DNA of 34,435 bases from Oscillospiraceae bacterium. GTDB taxonomy: Bacteria; Bacillota; Clostridia; Oscillospirales; Acutalibacteraceae. The stretch lies in the NCBI GenBank assembly GCA_902796075.1, contig CADBNN010000114.1, positions 1-34,435 on the forward strand, read 5' to 3'. Shown here one piece after another: positions 14,904 to 23,602 of the stretch (positions are counted from its first letter, which is position 1; every line of letters begins with the position of its first letter). The position numbers and the translations under genes are program-made. The notes beneath the pieces are model-generated. The model ran no database searches and was not told where the DNA came from. It was given only the letters and a program-made list of their open reading frames with translations.

Positions 14904-16021
14904 AAAGAATCATTGTGTTTTTGGCGTTGGTTTGGCTGTTGGCCTTGCCGGCAGCCGCGGAAACAGACGTGAACACCGATCCGCTATGGCACGAAACCTA
15001 CGAAGCCAGCGGCATTGGCGGTTTATACGGTAGTTTAGACCGTGATTTGCAAGTGATGCTGGAGCGATGGGGCTTAGACCCGGATCATGTGTTTGCAGGC
15101 GGCTCGCCGGATGGCGGCGCTTTGTTACGCACCGTAGGGGAACTGTTTGCCGCGAGCGTTTCACAGCCGTTGACGGCCGCTGCAACGGCGGCAGGAGCTG
15201 TTTTGGTGTGCGCGTTCGCCGTTGCCCTTATAGCCAAAGGCGGTATGGAACCAACCGTGGAACTGTTCTCCGGCCTGAGTGTAGCGGCGATCATTTTGCC
15301 GCACGTCGGCTACGCCGTGCAAAAGGCGGCTTCCGCCTTCGCGCTGACAGGGGATTTTATGCTGGCGTTCATTCCGTTGTATGCCGGCATCCTCATCAGC
15401 CTGGGCCGCACCGCCACGGTAAGCGGTACCTGTTCGTTGGTGTACGGTTTTGCTCATGGATTGGCCGCACTGGCCGGCGCGGTGTTTATGCCGCTGTTAA
15501 CGGCGATTTTTGCGCTGGCCACCGGACAGGCGGTAGCAGATGATATGCGGCCCGCCGATTTTTTGGCCGCAGTAAAAAAAGCGTTTACCTGGTTGCTTGG
15601 CGCGGTTACCGCGGGTTTTACGGCACTGGTCAGTTTGTCCGGCGCCGTCGGCAACGCCGGCGATTCGGCGTCTCTGCGCGCAGCCAAGTTTGTGGTTGGC
15701 AACATGGTACCGGTGGTCGGGCGCACGCTGGCGGATTCTATGGCGGCATTGCAAGGGTATCTCTCTTTATTAAAAACCGGCAGCGGGGCGTTGGGCTTTG
15801 CCGTTGTAACGATCCTGCTGCTGCCGGTACTGATCGAATCGGCCTTGTGGCGATGTGTGCTGCGTTTGTTGGAATATGCGGCCCAAATTTTGGGGGTGCA
15901 AGGCGCCGCCCGGTTTGCGCGCGCCCTGGGAGACGGATTTGGCCTGCTTCTTGCCGTAACGGTGTGCTGCGCCGCCGCCGCATTGGTGAGCATGGCGGTG
16001 CTGCTGTTTGTGGCCGGGTGA
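14900..16021 (+). CDS. spoIIIAE: Stage III sporulation protein AE
   Basis: 373 residues: a cleavable-looking signal segment (about 1-20), a soluble region to about 90, then seven to eight membrane helices. The conserved stretches are LYAGILISLGRTATVSGT and NAGDSASLRAAKFVVGNMVPVVGRTLADS. It is the large polytopic subunit of the SpoIIIA complex and resembles a permease. Length is close to the family norm (~390). The ATG overlaps the spoIIIAD stop by four bases. Confidence 0.94.
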   Translation: MKRIIVFLALVWLLALPAAAETDVNTDPLWHETYEASGIGGLYGSLDRDLQVMLERWGLDPDHVFAGGSPDGGALLRTVGELFAASVSQPLTAAATAAGAVLVCAFAVALIAKGGMEPTVELFSGLSVAAIILPHVGYAVQKAASAFALTGDFMLAFIPLYAGILISLGRTATVSGTCSLVYGFAHGLAALAGAVFMPLLTAIFALATGQAVADDMRPADFLAAVKKAFTWLLGAVTAGFTALVSLSGAVGNAGDSASLRAAKFVVGNMVPVVGRTLADSMAALQGYLSLLKTGSGALGFAVVTILLLPVLIESALWRCVLRLLEYAAQILGVQGAARFARALGDGFGLLLAVTVCCAAAALVSMAVLLFVAG

Positions 16022-16034
16022 AAAGGAGAAAGCG

Positions 16035-16520
16035 ATGGAAGTGATTCGTTCTACCGTGCTGGCTGTGTGCACCGTTTTTTTGGCGGCCGGGTTGGTACGT
16101 GTGGCAGCGCCGACCGGCCATATGCAAAAAACAGTGCGTTTGGTGGCCGGCTTGTGCTTGCTGGCTTGTGTGCTGACGCCGGCGTGGCGGTCGGCACCGC
16201 TAAATTGGCAAACGCTGTTTTCGGACGATGCGTTTGCACCGCAAGATGCGCTGCCGCGGCAAACCGAACATTTGCTGGAGCAGGCGGCGGTGGAACAGGC
16301 TGTCGCCATTGTGCAGGCGGCAGCTGCCGCCCATGGACTGCAAGTTCGTGTGGACCGGGTGCAAACCCAATTGCGCAACGGCGTTGTTTATATTGACCGG
16401 GTGGAAGCCCGGGTAAACGGAACGGCGGCCCAAGCGGCCCTGGTGGCACGTGACGCAGGCTGTCAGATCAAAGGGGAAATTGAGGTTTTGCCGATGGAGG
16501 AGAAACAGGATGGATTGTAA
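16035..16520 (+). CDS. spoIIIAF: Stage III sporulation protein AF
   Basis: 161 residues from ATG 16035, preceded by AAAAGGAGAAAG. Two membrane helices (about 5-24 and 32-49) are followed by a soluble domain; this is the SpoIIIAF plan. The soluble part ends in a strand-rich region containing cysteine and the QIKGEIEVLP segment. Homologous soluble domains form rings in the intermembrane space. It overlaps spoIIIAG by 11 bases. Confidence 0.9.
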   Translation: MEVIRSTVLAVCTVFLAAGLVRVAAPTGHMQKTVRLVAGLCLLACVLTPAWRSAPLNWQTLFSDDAFAPQDALPRQTEHLLEQAAVEQAVAIVQAAAAAHGLQVRVDRVQTQLRNGVVYIDRVEARVNGTAAQAALVARDAGCQIKGEIEVLPMEEKQDGL

Positions 16521-17070
16521 AAAATGGCTTGCTCTGATTAAAAAACCTACCAAAACCGGCATATTGTTCGCCATAGGGCTGGCCGGCATACTGCTGATCG
16601 GCTTGGCCGGTCTGTTCGGCGGCAGGCAGGCGGAAAAACCGGAAATTGCCGCTTCGCGCGTTTCGACCGAAGACTACGCAGCCGCTTTGGAAGAAAAACT
16701 ACAAAACACGGTGGCCCGCATACGGGGCGCCGGACGGTGCAGCGTGATGGTGACCATGGAGCAAGGCGCCGAATACGTGTACGCTACCGGCGAAAAAACG
16801 TCGGTAGACACCTCCCAAACCAGCGAGGACAGCCGGTTTTCCACGGGCAGTCGCGCGTCCGGCGAAGAAACGTATATTTTGATCTCTACCAAAGAGGGGG
16901 ATCAGCCCTTACTGTTGACCGAACTGGCGCCGCGGGTAAAAGGCGTTGTGGTTGTGTGCAGCGGCGGGGGAGACGCGGTGGTGGCAGATACCATAAAGCG
17001 CACCGTCGCCACGGCTGTGGACGTGAGTATGAATCGAATTTGCGTGGTAGAAGGCAATTTGACACAATAA
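16510..17070 (+). CDS. spoIIIAG: Stage III sporulation protein AG
   Basis: 186 residues from ATG 16510 with GGAGGAGAAACAGG upstream. One membrane helix (about 17-37) is followed by the intermembrane-space ring-building domain: LQNTVARIRGAGRCSVMVTME, an insertion rich in Ser/Thr/Gly, then LAPRVKGVVVVCSGGGDAVV. SpoIIIAG forms the large ring of the mother-cell channel in Bacillus. Its length is close to the usual ~200 residues. Its start overlaps the spoIIIAF stop. Confidence 0.94.
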   Translation: MDCKKWLALIKKPTKTGILFAIGLAGILLIGLAGLFGGRQAEKPEIAASRVSTEDYAAALEEKLQNTVARIRGAGRCSVMVTMEQGAEYVYATGEKTSVDTSQTSEDSRFSTGSRASGEETYILISTKEGDQPLLLTELAPRVKGVVVVCSGGGDAVVADTIKRTVATAVDVSMNRICVVEGNLTQ

Positions 17071-17096
17071 TTTATGACCGAAAGGATGCATGAAAA

Positions 17097-17642
17097 ATGA
17101 AAAAAACAAACCGGGTTGGCAAACGCACGTTGTTGTTGGGCGCACTTATTTTGCTGTTGGGCCTGGCAGTGTATTTGAATTGGCACTTATCCACGGCGCC
17201 GCAGGAGCAGCCGGTGGCCGATCCGGTAAGCGGGTCTATGATGGGACAGGCGGTATTTGTGAATGCAGACGCTTCTTCCGAACCGACCGGCGCTTCAGAC
17301 TATTTTGACGACACGCGCACCCGGCGTGCCGCCGCGAGGGAAGAGACGATCGCCTCTTTTAAAGAAATCGTAAACAACCCCAAGGCGGACGCTTCGGCTG
17401 TGGCGGAAGCTACGCAAAACGCCGCCGCTGTGGCTAAAAACATTGAAACCGAAAGCAATATGGAATCGCTCATTCGGGCAAAAGGATTTCAAGACTGCGT
17501 GGTGGTTATTGGCGAAAAAGCGGTAACGGTCGTAGTCAAGTCAGACGGTTTGCTGCCCAGCGATACCGTACAGATCCAGGCCATTGCGCAGGAAACCGGC
17601 GGATTTTCTTTGGAAGATGTGAAAATAATTGAGGTAAAATAG
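17097..17642 (+). CDS. spoIIIAH: Stage III sporulation protein AH
   Basis: 181 residues. A membrane helix (about 10-27) is followed by a linker and the YscJ/FliF-like ring domain at 75-181, with the conserved R-x-x-R-x-x-A-x-E-E helix, ESNMESLIRAKGF, VVVIGEKAVTVVVKS and the final LEDVKIIEVK. SpoIIIAH docks with forespore SpoIIQ across the intermembrane space. It ends the spoIIIA operon, 48 bases before the yqhY start; a new sigma-A promoter begins at its stop codon. Confidence 0.94.
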   Translation: MKKTNRVGKRTLLLGALILLLGLAVYLNWHLSTAPQEQPVADPVSGSMMGQAVFVNADASSEPTGASDYFDDTRTRRAAAREETIASFKEIVNNPKADASAVAEATQNAAAVAKNIETESNMESLIRAKGFQDCVVVIGEKAVTVVVKSDGLLPSDTVQIQAIAQETGGFSLEDVKIIEVK

Positions 17643-17670
17643 TTGAGAATTCGAATTTTTGTGGTATAAT
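17643..17670 (+). promoter_or_regulatory. Sigma-A promoter of the yqhY-nusB operon
   Basis: TTGAGA (17643-17648), a 16-base spacer and a perfect TATAAT (17665-17670) lie directly before yqhY, with AAAGGAG and ATG within 20 bases. The spacer contains the palindrome AATTCGAATT, which might be an operator but has no other support. Confidence 0.8.
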
Positions 17671-17690
17671 GGGGCAAAGGAGATGAGATC

Positions 17691-18059
17691 ATGGATCAAC
17701 AACAAACCAATCAGCGCAACGGCGAACTGGTTATTTCGGAAGAAGTTGTAGCCAAGGTTGCCGGTGTGGCGGCACAGGACGTTGCGGGCGTTGCCGGCCT
17801 GGTCAACATTCCCAGCGACATAAAATCTGTTATCAAGCGCGACCGCTCCGTGCGTGCGATTCGTGTTTCGTCTATGGAAAGCGCCATGACCATTGATATT
17901 GCCATTGCGGTTAAGGCGGGCTTTAAGCTGGATGAATTGTGCCTGAACGTGCAAAAAGCCGTGAAAAGCGCCGTGCAAAACATGGTGGGCCGCCCGGTGG
18001 CAAAAGTCAACGTGATCGTGGACGATATCGTGCTGCCTGATCAAACGCAAAACGGATAA
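17691..18059 (+). CDS. Asp23/Gls24 family protein (YqhY-like)
   Basis: 122 residues, a full Asp23/Gls24 domain: GELVISEEVVAKVAGVAAQDVAGVAG at the start and VKSAVQNMVGRPVAKVNVIVDDI near the end. YqhY in Bacillus is linked to control of fatty-acid synthesis and normally sits between acc genes and nusB. Here nusB follows, but accB/accC do not precede it, spoIIIAH does. The Shine-Dalgarno AAAGGAG lies 9 bases before the ATG. It is the first gene of the long housekeeping operon. The exact biochemical activity is unknown. Confidence 0.87.
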   Translation: MDQQQTNQRNGELVISEEVVAKVAGVAAQDVAGVAGLVNIPSDIKSVIKRDRSVRAIRVSSMESAMTIDIAIAVKAGFKLDELCLNVQKAVKSAVQNMVGRPVAKVNVIVDDIVLPDQTQNG

Positions 18060-18073
18060 GGAATTACACCGAT

Positions 18074-18481
18074 ATGAACAGAACGGAAGCCAGAGAGCAG
18101 GCCTTTATCCTGGTCTTTGAAAAGAGTTTTCGGGGAGAAGAAATCCCCGAATTGATCGAATCGGCAAAAATTGCACGGGATCTGGAAGACGACCCCTTTA
18201 TGGTCGAATTGGCCGAGGGTACCTTCAGCCATATCGATACGATCGACGCGATAATCGCAAAGTATTGCATTGGATGGAAGATCGACCGCATTGCCCGGGT
18301 TTCGCTGGCCATCATGCGGTTGTGTTGCTTTGAATTGCTGTATCGGCCGGATATTCCGGTGAGCGTTTCGATCGATCAGGCGGTGGAACTTGCCAAAAAA
18401 TTCGCCACGGAGGAGGACGCCTCCTTTATCAACGGCGTTTTGGGCACGGTCGCTCGCACGGAGGAATTGAAAAAACAATGA
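18074..18481 (+). CDS. nusB: Transcription antitermination factor NusB
   Basis: 135 residues, all-helical, with the NusB signatures R-x-x-A-x-x-x-x-F at the N-terminus, WKIDRIARVSLAIMRLCCFELLY in the middle, and the IDQAVELAKKFATEEDASFINGVLG block at the end. NusB with NusE binds boxA RNA and promotes antitermination of rRNA operons. The start ATG follows yqhY by 14 bases; there is only a weak purine stretch upstream, so coupling with yqhY is likely. The stop overlaps the next start (ATGA). Confidence 0.95.
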   Translation: MNRTEAREQAFILVFEKSFRGEEIPELIESAKIARDLEDDPFMVELAEGTFSHIDTIDAIIAKYCIGWKIDRIARVSLAIMRLCCFELLYRPDIPVSVSIDQAVELAKKFATEEDASFINGVLGTVARTEELKKQ

Positions 18482-19416
18482 TCGTTTTAGGGATAGATAC
18501 CAGCAACTATACCACATCGGCCGCTTTGTGGCAGGACGTCCCTTCATCCATGAATACCGCCTCACAACTGCTGAACGTACAGCCCGGGTCGCTCGGGCTG
18601 CGGCAGAGCGAGGCGGTTTTTCAACATACAAAGGCTTTGAACGCCGTGCTGGACCGGGTGTTAACCAACGCTCCCGGCCCGGTGGATGCGATCGGCGTTT
18701 CGGTCAGTCCCCGCAGCGAAAACGATTCGTATATGCCGTGCTTTTTGGTTGGGCGCATGGCGGCCCATGCCATTGGTTCCGCTTTGTCGGTGCCGGTGGT
18801 GGAAACCTCCCACCAGGCGGGCCATATTGCTGCGGCGGCATTCGGCGCAGGCCGTACCGATTTGCTGAACAGCCGGTTTTTGGCGTTCCATTTTTCCGGC
18901 GGCACTACCGACGCGGTGCTGGCGGAGCCGACTGCCGATCACACGCTGCACATTACGCACGTTGCCGGGTCGTTGGATCTGAAGGCCGGCCAGGCGATAG
19001 ACCGTGTGGGCGGCATGCTGGGTCTGGCCTTCCCGGCCGGAAAAGAACTGGACAAGCTTGCCTTGCAAGGCATGGCGCCCCTGAAGCCCAAGCCCGTTAT
19101 GCGAGACGCCGACTGCAGTTTATCGGGCATTGAAAACCAATGCCGGCAATTATTGCAAAAGGGCGCGCGTGCGCAGGACGTGGCGCGTTATTGCATAGAA
19201 TGCGTCGGCGCGGCGGCCGCCGGGATGACACAAGCGCTATTAGCCCGGTATGGCGATTTGCCTGTTTTGTATGCCGGCGGCGTTATGTCTAACACTTTAC
19301 TGCAGCAACAACTGTCTCGCCGATTCGGCGGCATTTTTGCACCGCCCGCCTTTTCGTCCGATAACGCGGCCGGCGTGGCGGTATTAGCCAAATGGAAAAT
19401 AGCAGGTGAACTATGA
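18478..19416 (+). CDS. TsaD/Kae1-like paralogue (ASKHA fold)
   Basis: 312 residues, shorter than true TsaD (~335). The TsaD fold is clear: GIDTSNYTTS at the N-terminus, the metal pair His112/His116 (SHQAGH), FSGGTTD, and Asp295 in SSDNAAG. But the TsaD signature region around GPGSFTGLR is replaced by SPRSENDSYMPCFLVG. TsaD makes the N6-threonylcarbamoyl group of t6A37 in ANN-decoding tRNAs together with TsaB and TsaE. This protein has the ligands for metal and nucleotide but differs in the region that handles the partner and substrate. I therefore call it a paralogue, probably not the only TsaD of the organism. The ATG overlaps nusB, and its stop overlaps xseA. Confidence 0.75.
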   Translation: MIVLGIDTSNYTTSAALWQDVPSSMNTASQLLNVQPGSLGLRQSEAVFQHTKALNAVLDRVLTNAPGPVDAIGVSVSPRSENDSYMPCFLVGRMAAHAIGSALSVPVVETSHQAGHIAAAAFGAGRTDLLNSRFLAFHFSGGTTDAVLAEPTADHTLHITHVAGSLDLKAGQAIDRVGGMLGLAFPAGKELDKLALQGMAPLKPKPVMRDADCSLSGIENQCRQLLQKGARAQDVARYCIECVGAAAAGMTQALLARYGDLPVLYAGGVMSNTLLQQQLSRRFGGIFAPPAFSSDNAAGVAVLAKWKIAGEL

Positions 19417-20639
19417 GCAATCTCGTTATCACGGTATCACAGCTTAATCAATATGCCCGCTCGCTGTTGGAACAGGACCAACACCTGGCCAGCGTGTTTG
19501 TGTGCGGTGAAATATCCAATTTTACCAACCATTACCGGTCGGGCCATTGGTATTTAAGTTTAAAAGATGAAAACGCCGTGATCCAGGCGGTGGTGTTTCG
19601 CTCGTCGGCACAGCATATCAAGTTTTTACCGCAGGACGGCATGCGGGTGATTTGCCACGGGCGTGTCACGCTGTACGACCGGGACGGCCGCTATCAACTG
19701 TATATTGACGATATGCAGCCTGACGGTCTGGGTGCGTTGAGTCTTGCTTATGAACAACGCAAGGAAAAACTTGAAAAACTGGGCTTATTTGCCGAAGAAC
19801 ACAAGCAACCGTTGCCGCCGTATCCGGAAACCATAGCGGTGGTCACGTCGCCAACCGGCGCGGCTTTGCAGGATATCCTGAATATTTTGACCCGCCGTTA
19901 CCCGCTGGCCCGGGTGCTTTTGTGCCCGGTGCAGGTGCAGGGAGAAGCGGCGCCCGCCCAACTAACCGATATGATGGACAAGCTTTCGGTGCGCAACGAC
20001 GTAGACGTGATCATCATCGGCCGGGGCGGCGGCTCGCTGGAGGATCTGTGGGCCTTTAACAGCGAAGAACTGGCTTTTGCCATTTACAATTGTCCCATTC
20101 CGGTCATTTCCGCCGTGGGACATGAAACAGACTTTACCATTGCTGATTTTGTGGCTGATCTTCGGGCGCCAACGCCTTCGGCGGCTGCAGAATTGGCTGT
20201 GCCGGACGCGCAAGATCTGGCGGTCGGGCTGGCCGGGGTGCGTGCGCGCATGCGAGCGGCATTGCAGCGCATGGTGCAAACCGGTCAACAACGGCTTGGC
20301 GCGGTGCTGGCTTCGCCCAAATTCACGGCGCCTGCCACTATGCTGGACCCTTATTACCAGCGGGCAGATACCGCCTGGCACCGGGCTCAACTGGCTGCGC
20401 ATAACGCCCTGCGGTTGTACCAAAGCCGATTTGACGGTCTTTCCGGCCGGCTAACGGCCTATTCGCCCTTGGGGGCGCTGCGGCGCGGTTATGCCATTGC
20501 CCGCAAAAACCAAACCATTTTACAACGCGCTGACCAGGTGGCGGTGGGAGACCGCATCGATCTGCAGCTGTCGCAAGCAGTTTTGACTTGCACGGTGGAT
20601 AGCGTGAAAAGGGAGGAGGAACAGAACCATGCCCAATAA
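19413..20639 (+). CDS. xseA: Exodeoxyribonuclease VII large subunit
   Basis: 408 residues: N-terminal OB-fold (VSQLNQYARSLLEQD, VCGEISNF, SGHWYLSLKDENAVIQAVVF), then the catalytic region with IAVVTSPTGAALQDIL, IIGRGGGSLEDLWAFN, and HETDFTIADFVADLRAPTPSAAAELAVP. It degrades single-stranded DNA in both directions together with XseB. Length is typical. The ATG overlaps the preceding stop by four bases and its end overlaps xseB by 11 bases. Confidence 0.96.
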   Translation: MSNLVITVSQLNQYARSLLEQDQHLASVFVCGEISNFTNHYRSGHWYLSLKDENAVIQAVVFRSSAQHIKFLPQDGMRVICHGRVTLYDRDGRYQLYIDDMQPDGLGALSLAYEQRKEKLEKLGLFAEEHKQPLPPYPETIAVVTSPTGAALQDILNILTRRYPLARVLLCPVQVQGEAAPAQLTDMMDKLSVRNDVDVIIIGRGGGSLEDLWAFNSEELAFAIYNCPIPVISAVGHETDFTIADFVADLRAPTPSAAAELAVPDAQDLAVGLAGVRARMRAALQRMVQTGQQRLGAVLASPKFTAPATMLDPYYQRADTAWHRAQLAAHNALRLYQSRFDGLSGRLTAYSPLGALRRGYAIARKNQTILQRADQVAVGDRIDLQLSQAVLTCTVDSVKREEEQNHAQ

Positions 20640-20832
20640 AGAAACCATGACGTTTCAACAAGCCATGGAACGGCTGGAAGAGATCGTGCGCCTGTTGGAA
20701 GAAGGCAGCCGGCCGTTAGAAGAATCGGTGGCGCTGTATGAAGAAGGCGGCCGGTTGACCGCCCTGTGTCAACAGCGGCTGGCGGCGGCCCGGCTTAGAA
20801 TTGAAGAGATCGATAAGGAGAAATCCGAATGA
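20629..20832 (+). CDS. xseB: Exodeoxyribonuclease VII small subunit
   Basis: 67 residues forming two helices, with the family pattern TFQQAMERLEEIVRLLEEG, then SVALYEEG and a C-terminal CQQRLAAARLRIEEI. XseB binds the XseA C-terminus. The ribosome site GGAGGA sits inside xseA, 8-9 bases before the ATG. Its stop overlaps the ispA start (ATGA). Confidence 0.95.
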   Translation: MPNKETMTFQQAMERLEEIVRLLEEGSRPLEESVALYEEGGRLTALCQQRLAAARLRIEEIDKEKSE

Positions 20833-21719
20833 ACGTGAAACAACAGCTGCATGACTATGCCGCTTTAACAGAGGAAGCGTTGACCGCCGCACTGCCGGAA
20901 TCACACACGTTATATCCGGCATATGACCGGTTGGTAGAGGCGATGCGCTATTCGTTGTTGGCAGGCGGCAAGCGGATCCGTGCGACGCTTTGCTTGGAGT
21001 TTTGCCGCTTGTGCGGCGGCGCGCCGGAACAAGCGCTGCCTTTTGCCTGCGCGCTGGAAATGGTGCACGCCTATTCGCTCATTCACGATGATCTGCCGTG
21101 CATGGATAACGATGATATGCGCCGGGGCAAACCTTCGTGTCACATAGTGTTCGGCGAAGCCGAAGCTATGTTGGCCGGCGATGCACTGCAGGCATTGGCT
21201 TTCAAAACGGCTCTTTCGGCGCGCGATGTTTCGCCCCGCGCTGTGGTGCAAGCGGCTAAAACATTGGCGGCATGCGCCGGATATGAAGGCATGTGCGGGG
21301 GACAGGCTATGGACTTGGAGGCTGAGCGCATTCCCTCAAATTTGCAAACGCTCACCGAAACCGACGCCGGCAAAACCGGCCAAATGATACGGGCTGCCGC
21401 TGTAATGGGTTGCTTGGCCGCCAATGCAGAGCAAACGCGTATTGATGCTGCGCAGCAATATGCGGATGAGATCGGTTTGGTGTTTCAAATGGTGGACGAC
21501 GTGCTGGACGTGACAGCGACCGAAGAAGAGTTGGGTAAGCCCATCGGCAGCGATGAACAGCAGCACAAAACCACCTACGTGACCTTGTTCGGAGTGGAAA
21601 AAACCATGGAATACGCCGCTGTTCACACCCGTCGAGCCAAAGATGCGTTGGCTGTGTTTGGTGCGGATGCAACGTTTTTAACAGAATTGGCAGATTGGCT
21701 GCTTAACCGTAAATCCTGA
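20829..21719 (+). CDS. ispA: Geranyl/farnesyl diphosphate synthase
   Basis: 296 residues, an all-helical short-chain trans-prenyltransferase. The first aspartate-rich motif is DDLPCMDNDD (the insertion typical of bacterial farnesyl diphosphate synthases), the second is DDVLD. GGKRIR and KTGQMIR are also present. It condenses isopentenyl diphosphate with allylic diphosphates. Substrate for the next steps (undecaprenyl and quinone chains) comes from the pathway whose first enzyme, Dxs, is encoded immediately downstream. Length is normal. Confidence 0.94.
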   Translation: MNVKQQLHDYAALTEEALTAALPESHTLYPAYDRLVEAMRYSLLAGGKRIRATLCLEFCRLCGGAPEQALPFACALEMVHAYSLIHDDLPCMDNDDMRRGKPSCHIVFGEAEAMLAGDALQALAFKTALSARDVSPRAVVQAAKTLAACAGYEGMCGGQAMDLEAERIPSNLQTLTETDAGKTGQMIRAAAVMGCLAANAEQTRIDAAQQYADEIGLVFQMVDDVLDVTATEEELGKPIGSDEQQHKTTYVTLFGVEKTMEYAAVHTRRAKDALAVFGADATFLTELADWLLNRKS

Positions 21720-21737
21720 TGAAAAGGATGATTGGCT

Positions 21738-23600
21738 TTGTTGGAATCCATTCACGGACCGGAAGACGTAAAAGCTTTATCGGCTGACCAGCTTCCGGCA
21801 CTGTGCGAAGAGATTCGCCGTGTTATGATTCAAACCGTTGCTCAAAACGGCGGCCATTTGGCTTCTAACTTGGGAACGGTGGAACTGACGGTGGCTTTGC
21901 ACCGGGTGTTTGATTCTCCACGGGATCATTTAATTTTCGACGTCGGACATCAATGCTACACCCACAAACTGCTTACCGGACGATACGACCGCTTTGCTAC
22001 CTTGCGGCAGGAGGGCGGTCTTTCGGGCTTTACACGACCGGACGAAAGCGATCATGACGTGTTTGTTTCGGGCCACAGCAGCACGTCGGTTTCGGCGGCG
22101 CTGGGGCTTTCGGTAGCGGGCGCGTTGGAAAATAACTCTCATTATACGGTGGCTGTTATCGGCGACGGCGCCCTTACCGGCGGACTGGCATACGAAGCGC
22201 TCAACAACGCCGGGCGCATGAAAAACACCCGGCTGATCGTGGTACTCAACGATAACAAAATGTCGATTTCCCGCAATGTGGGGGCTATGGCGCGGCATTT
22301 GGCTGTTATTCGCTCACGACCGGGCTATTTTAAAGCAAAAACGGCATTTTCCGCTTTTCTCACTAAAATCCCCCTGATCGGCAAACCGCTCAACCGGGGG
22401 TTGTTTGCGTTAAAAACCCGCATTAAGAATTTATTGTATAACAGCACGATGTTCGAAGATATGGGCTTTGCTTATTTGGGCCCGATAGACGGACACGATC
22501 TGACTGCTTTGCAGAATTGTATGGAAATGGCCAAGCATATGAACCGGCCGGCGCTGATACACGCATGTACCTGTAAGGGGAAGGGCTATGCTTTTGCCGA
22601 AAAAACGCCTAAACAATACCACGGCGTTGCGCCGGGCATGGACCCGGATACCGGAACTTGCCGTCCTTCTGCCGCTGGTTTTTCACAAACGTTTGGCCAA
22701 ACGCTTTGTCGTTTGGCGGCTGATAATCCGCGGCTGTGCGCCGTTACCGCCGCCATGTGTGACGGCACGGGCCTGAGCACCTTTGCCAAAGCTTTTCCCG
22801 AACGGTTTTTTGACGTGGGCATTGCCGAAGAGCATGCCGTTACCTTTGCCGCCGGTTTGGCCAAAGGCGGCATGCTGCCGGTGGTTGCGGTGTATTCCGC
22901 CTTTTTGCAGCGTGGGTATGATCAATTGATCCATGACGTGGCGGCCCAAGGACTTAAAGTGATCGTTTGCGTAGATCGGGCCGGTTTTGTGGGCGAAGAC
23001 GGCGAAATGCACCAGGGTTTGCTGGACGTGGCTTACAGCCGGTCGATCCCGGGCGCCACGGTGTATTCACCCTGCAATTTTATGCAGCTGCAGCACGATT
23101 TGGAACGGGCGGTCGAGGAAGACGGTTCGTTGATATTGATTCGCTACCCACGGGGCGGCGAGCCGGCGACGTTGGCGGGTGTGGACTTGCCCGCCGGCAA
23201 CGCTACGGCGCTGTGCCACACGCCCGGCGCTTCGGCGGCATTTGTGTGTTACGGCCGGGTTTCGGCCGCGTGTTTAGCGGCGGCGCGCACGATGCAAAGC
23301 AACGGCGCGGCTGTAGACGTGATCGCCCTTAACCGCATAAAACCGCTGCCCGAACATTTGCTTGACCTGCTGGCAGGTTATCGGCATTTGTTTTTGGTGG
23401 AAGAGGCCTATGCCACCGGCGGCTTGTTCCAAGAAATTCTTGCAAGTTTATGCATAATCTGTTATAATGGTCGCGTTCATACCAGAAACGTTGCCGAAGA
23501 ATTTGTGCCCCAGGCAACGGTGGATCGCTGTTTAGAGCAATTCGGCCTGGATGCCGACCATTTGGCACAATGGGCCAGCGACTGTTTGAAAGGAGATTGA
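21738..23600 (+). CDS. dxs: 1-deoxy-D-xylulose-5-phosphate synthase
   Basis: 620 residues. The start is TTG 21738 (giving M-L-E-S-I), which lies 9 bases after AAAGGA; another TTG at 21732 is only 3 bases away and less likely. Thiamine-diphosphate enzyme marks: DVGHQCYTHKLLTGR near the start, the GDGALTGGLAYEALN to LNDNKMSIS cofactor region, and the glutamate segment EEHAVTFAAGLA. It joins pyruvate and glyceraldehyde-3-phosphate, the entry to the MEP isoprenoid pathway. A promoter-like sequence lies inside its 3' end. It fits the common Firmicutes order ispA-dxs-tlyA. Confidence 0.96.
   Translation: MLESIHGPEDVKALSADQLPALCEEIRRVMIQTVAQNGGHLASNLGTVELTVALHRVFDSPRDHLIFDVGHQCYTHKLLTGRYDRFATLRQEGGLSGFTRPDESDHDVFVSGHSSTSVSAALGLSVAGALENNSHYTVAVIGDGALTGGLAYEALNNAGRMKNTRLIVVLNDNKMSISRNVGAMARHLAVIRSRPGYFKAKTAFSAFLTKIPLIGKPLNRGLFALKTRIKNLLYNSTMFEDMGFAYLGPIDGHDLTALQNCMEMAKHMNRPALIHACTCKGKGYAFAEKTPKQYHGVAPGMDPDTGTCRPSAAGFSQTFGQTLCRLAADNPRLCAVTAAMCDGTGLSTFAKAFPERFFDVGIAEEHAVTFAAGLAKGGMLPVVAVYSAFLQRGYDQLIHDVAAQGLKVIVCVDRAGFVGEDGEMHQGLLDVAYSRSIPGATVYSPCNFMQLQHDLERAVEEDGSLILIRYPRGGEPATLAGVDLPAGNATALCHTPGASAAFVCYGRVSAACLAAARTMQSNGAAVDVIALNRIKPLPEHLLDLLAGYRHLFLVEEAYATGGLFQEILASLCIICYNGRVHTRNVAEEFVPQATVDRCLEQFGLDADHLAQWASDCLKGD
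23440..23468 (+). promoter_or_regulatory. Internal sigma-A-type promoter in dxs
   Basis: TTGCAA (23440-23445), a 17-base spacer and a perfect TATAAT (23463-23468) lie within the dxs coding region, about 135 bases before tlyA. It could drive tlyA-nadK-argR-recN-tyrS separately from the upstream operon. Confidence 0.5.
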
Positions 23601-23602
23601 GC

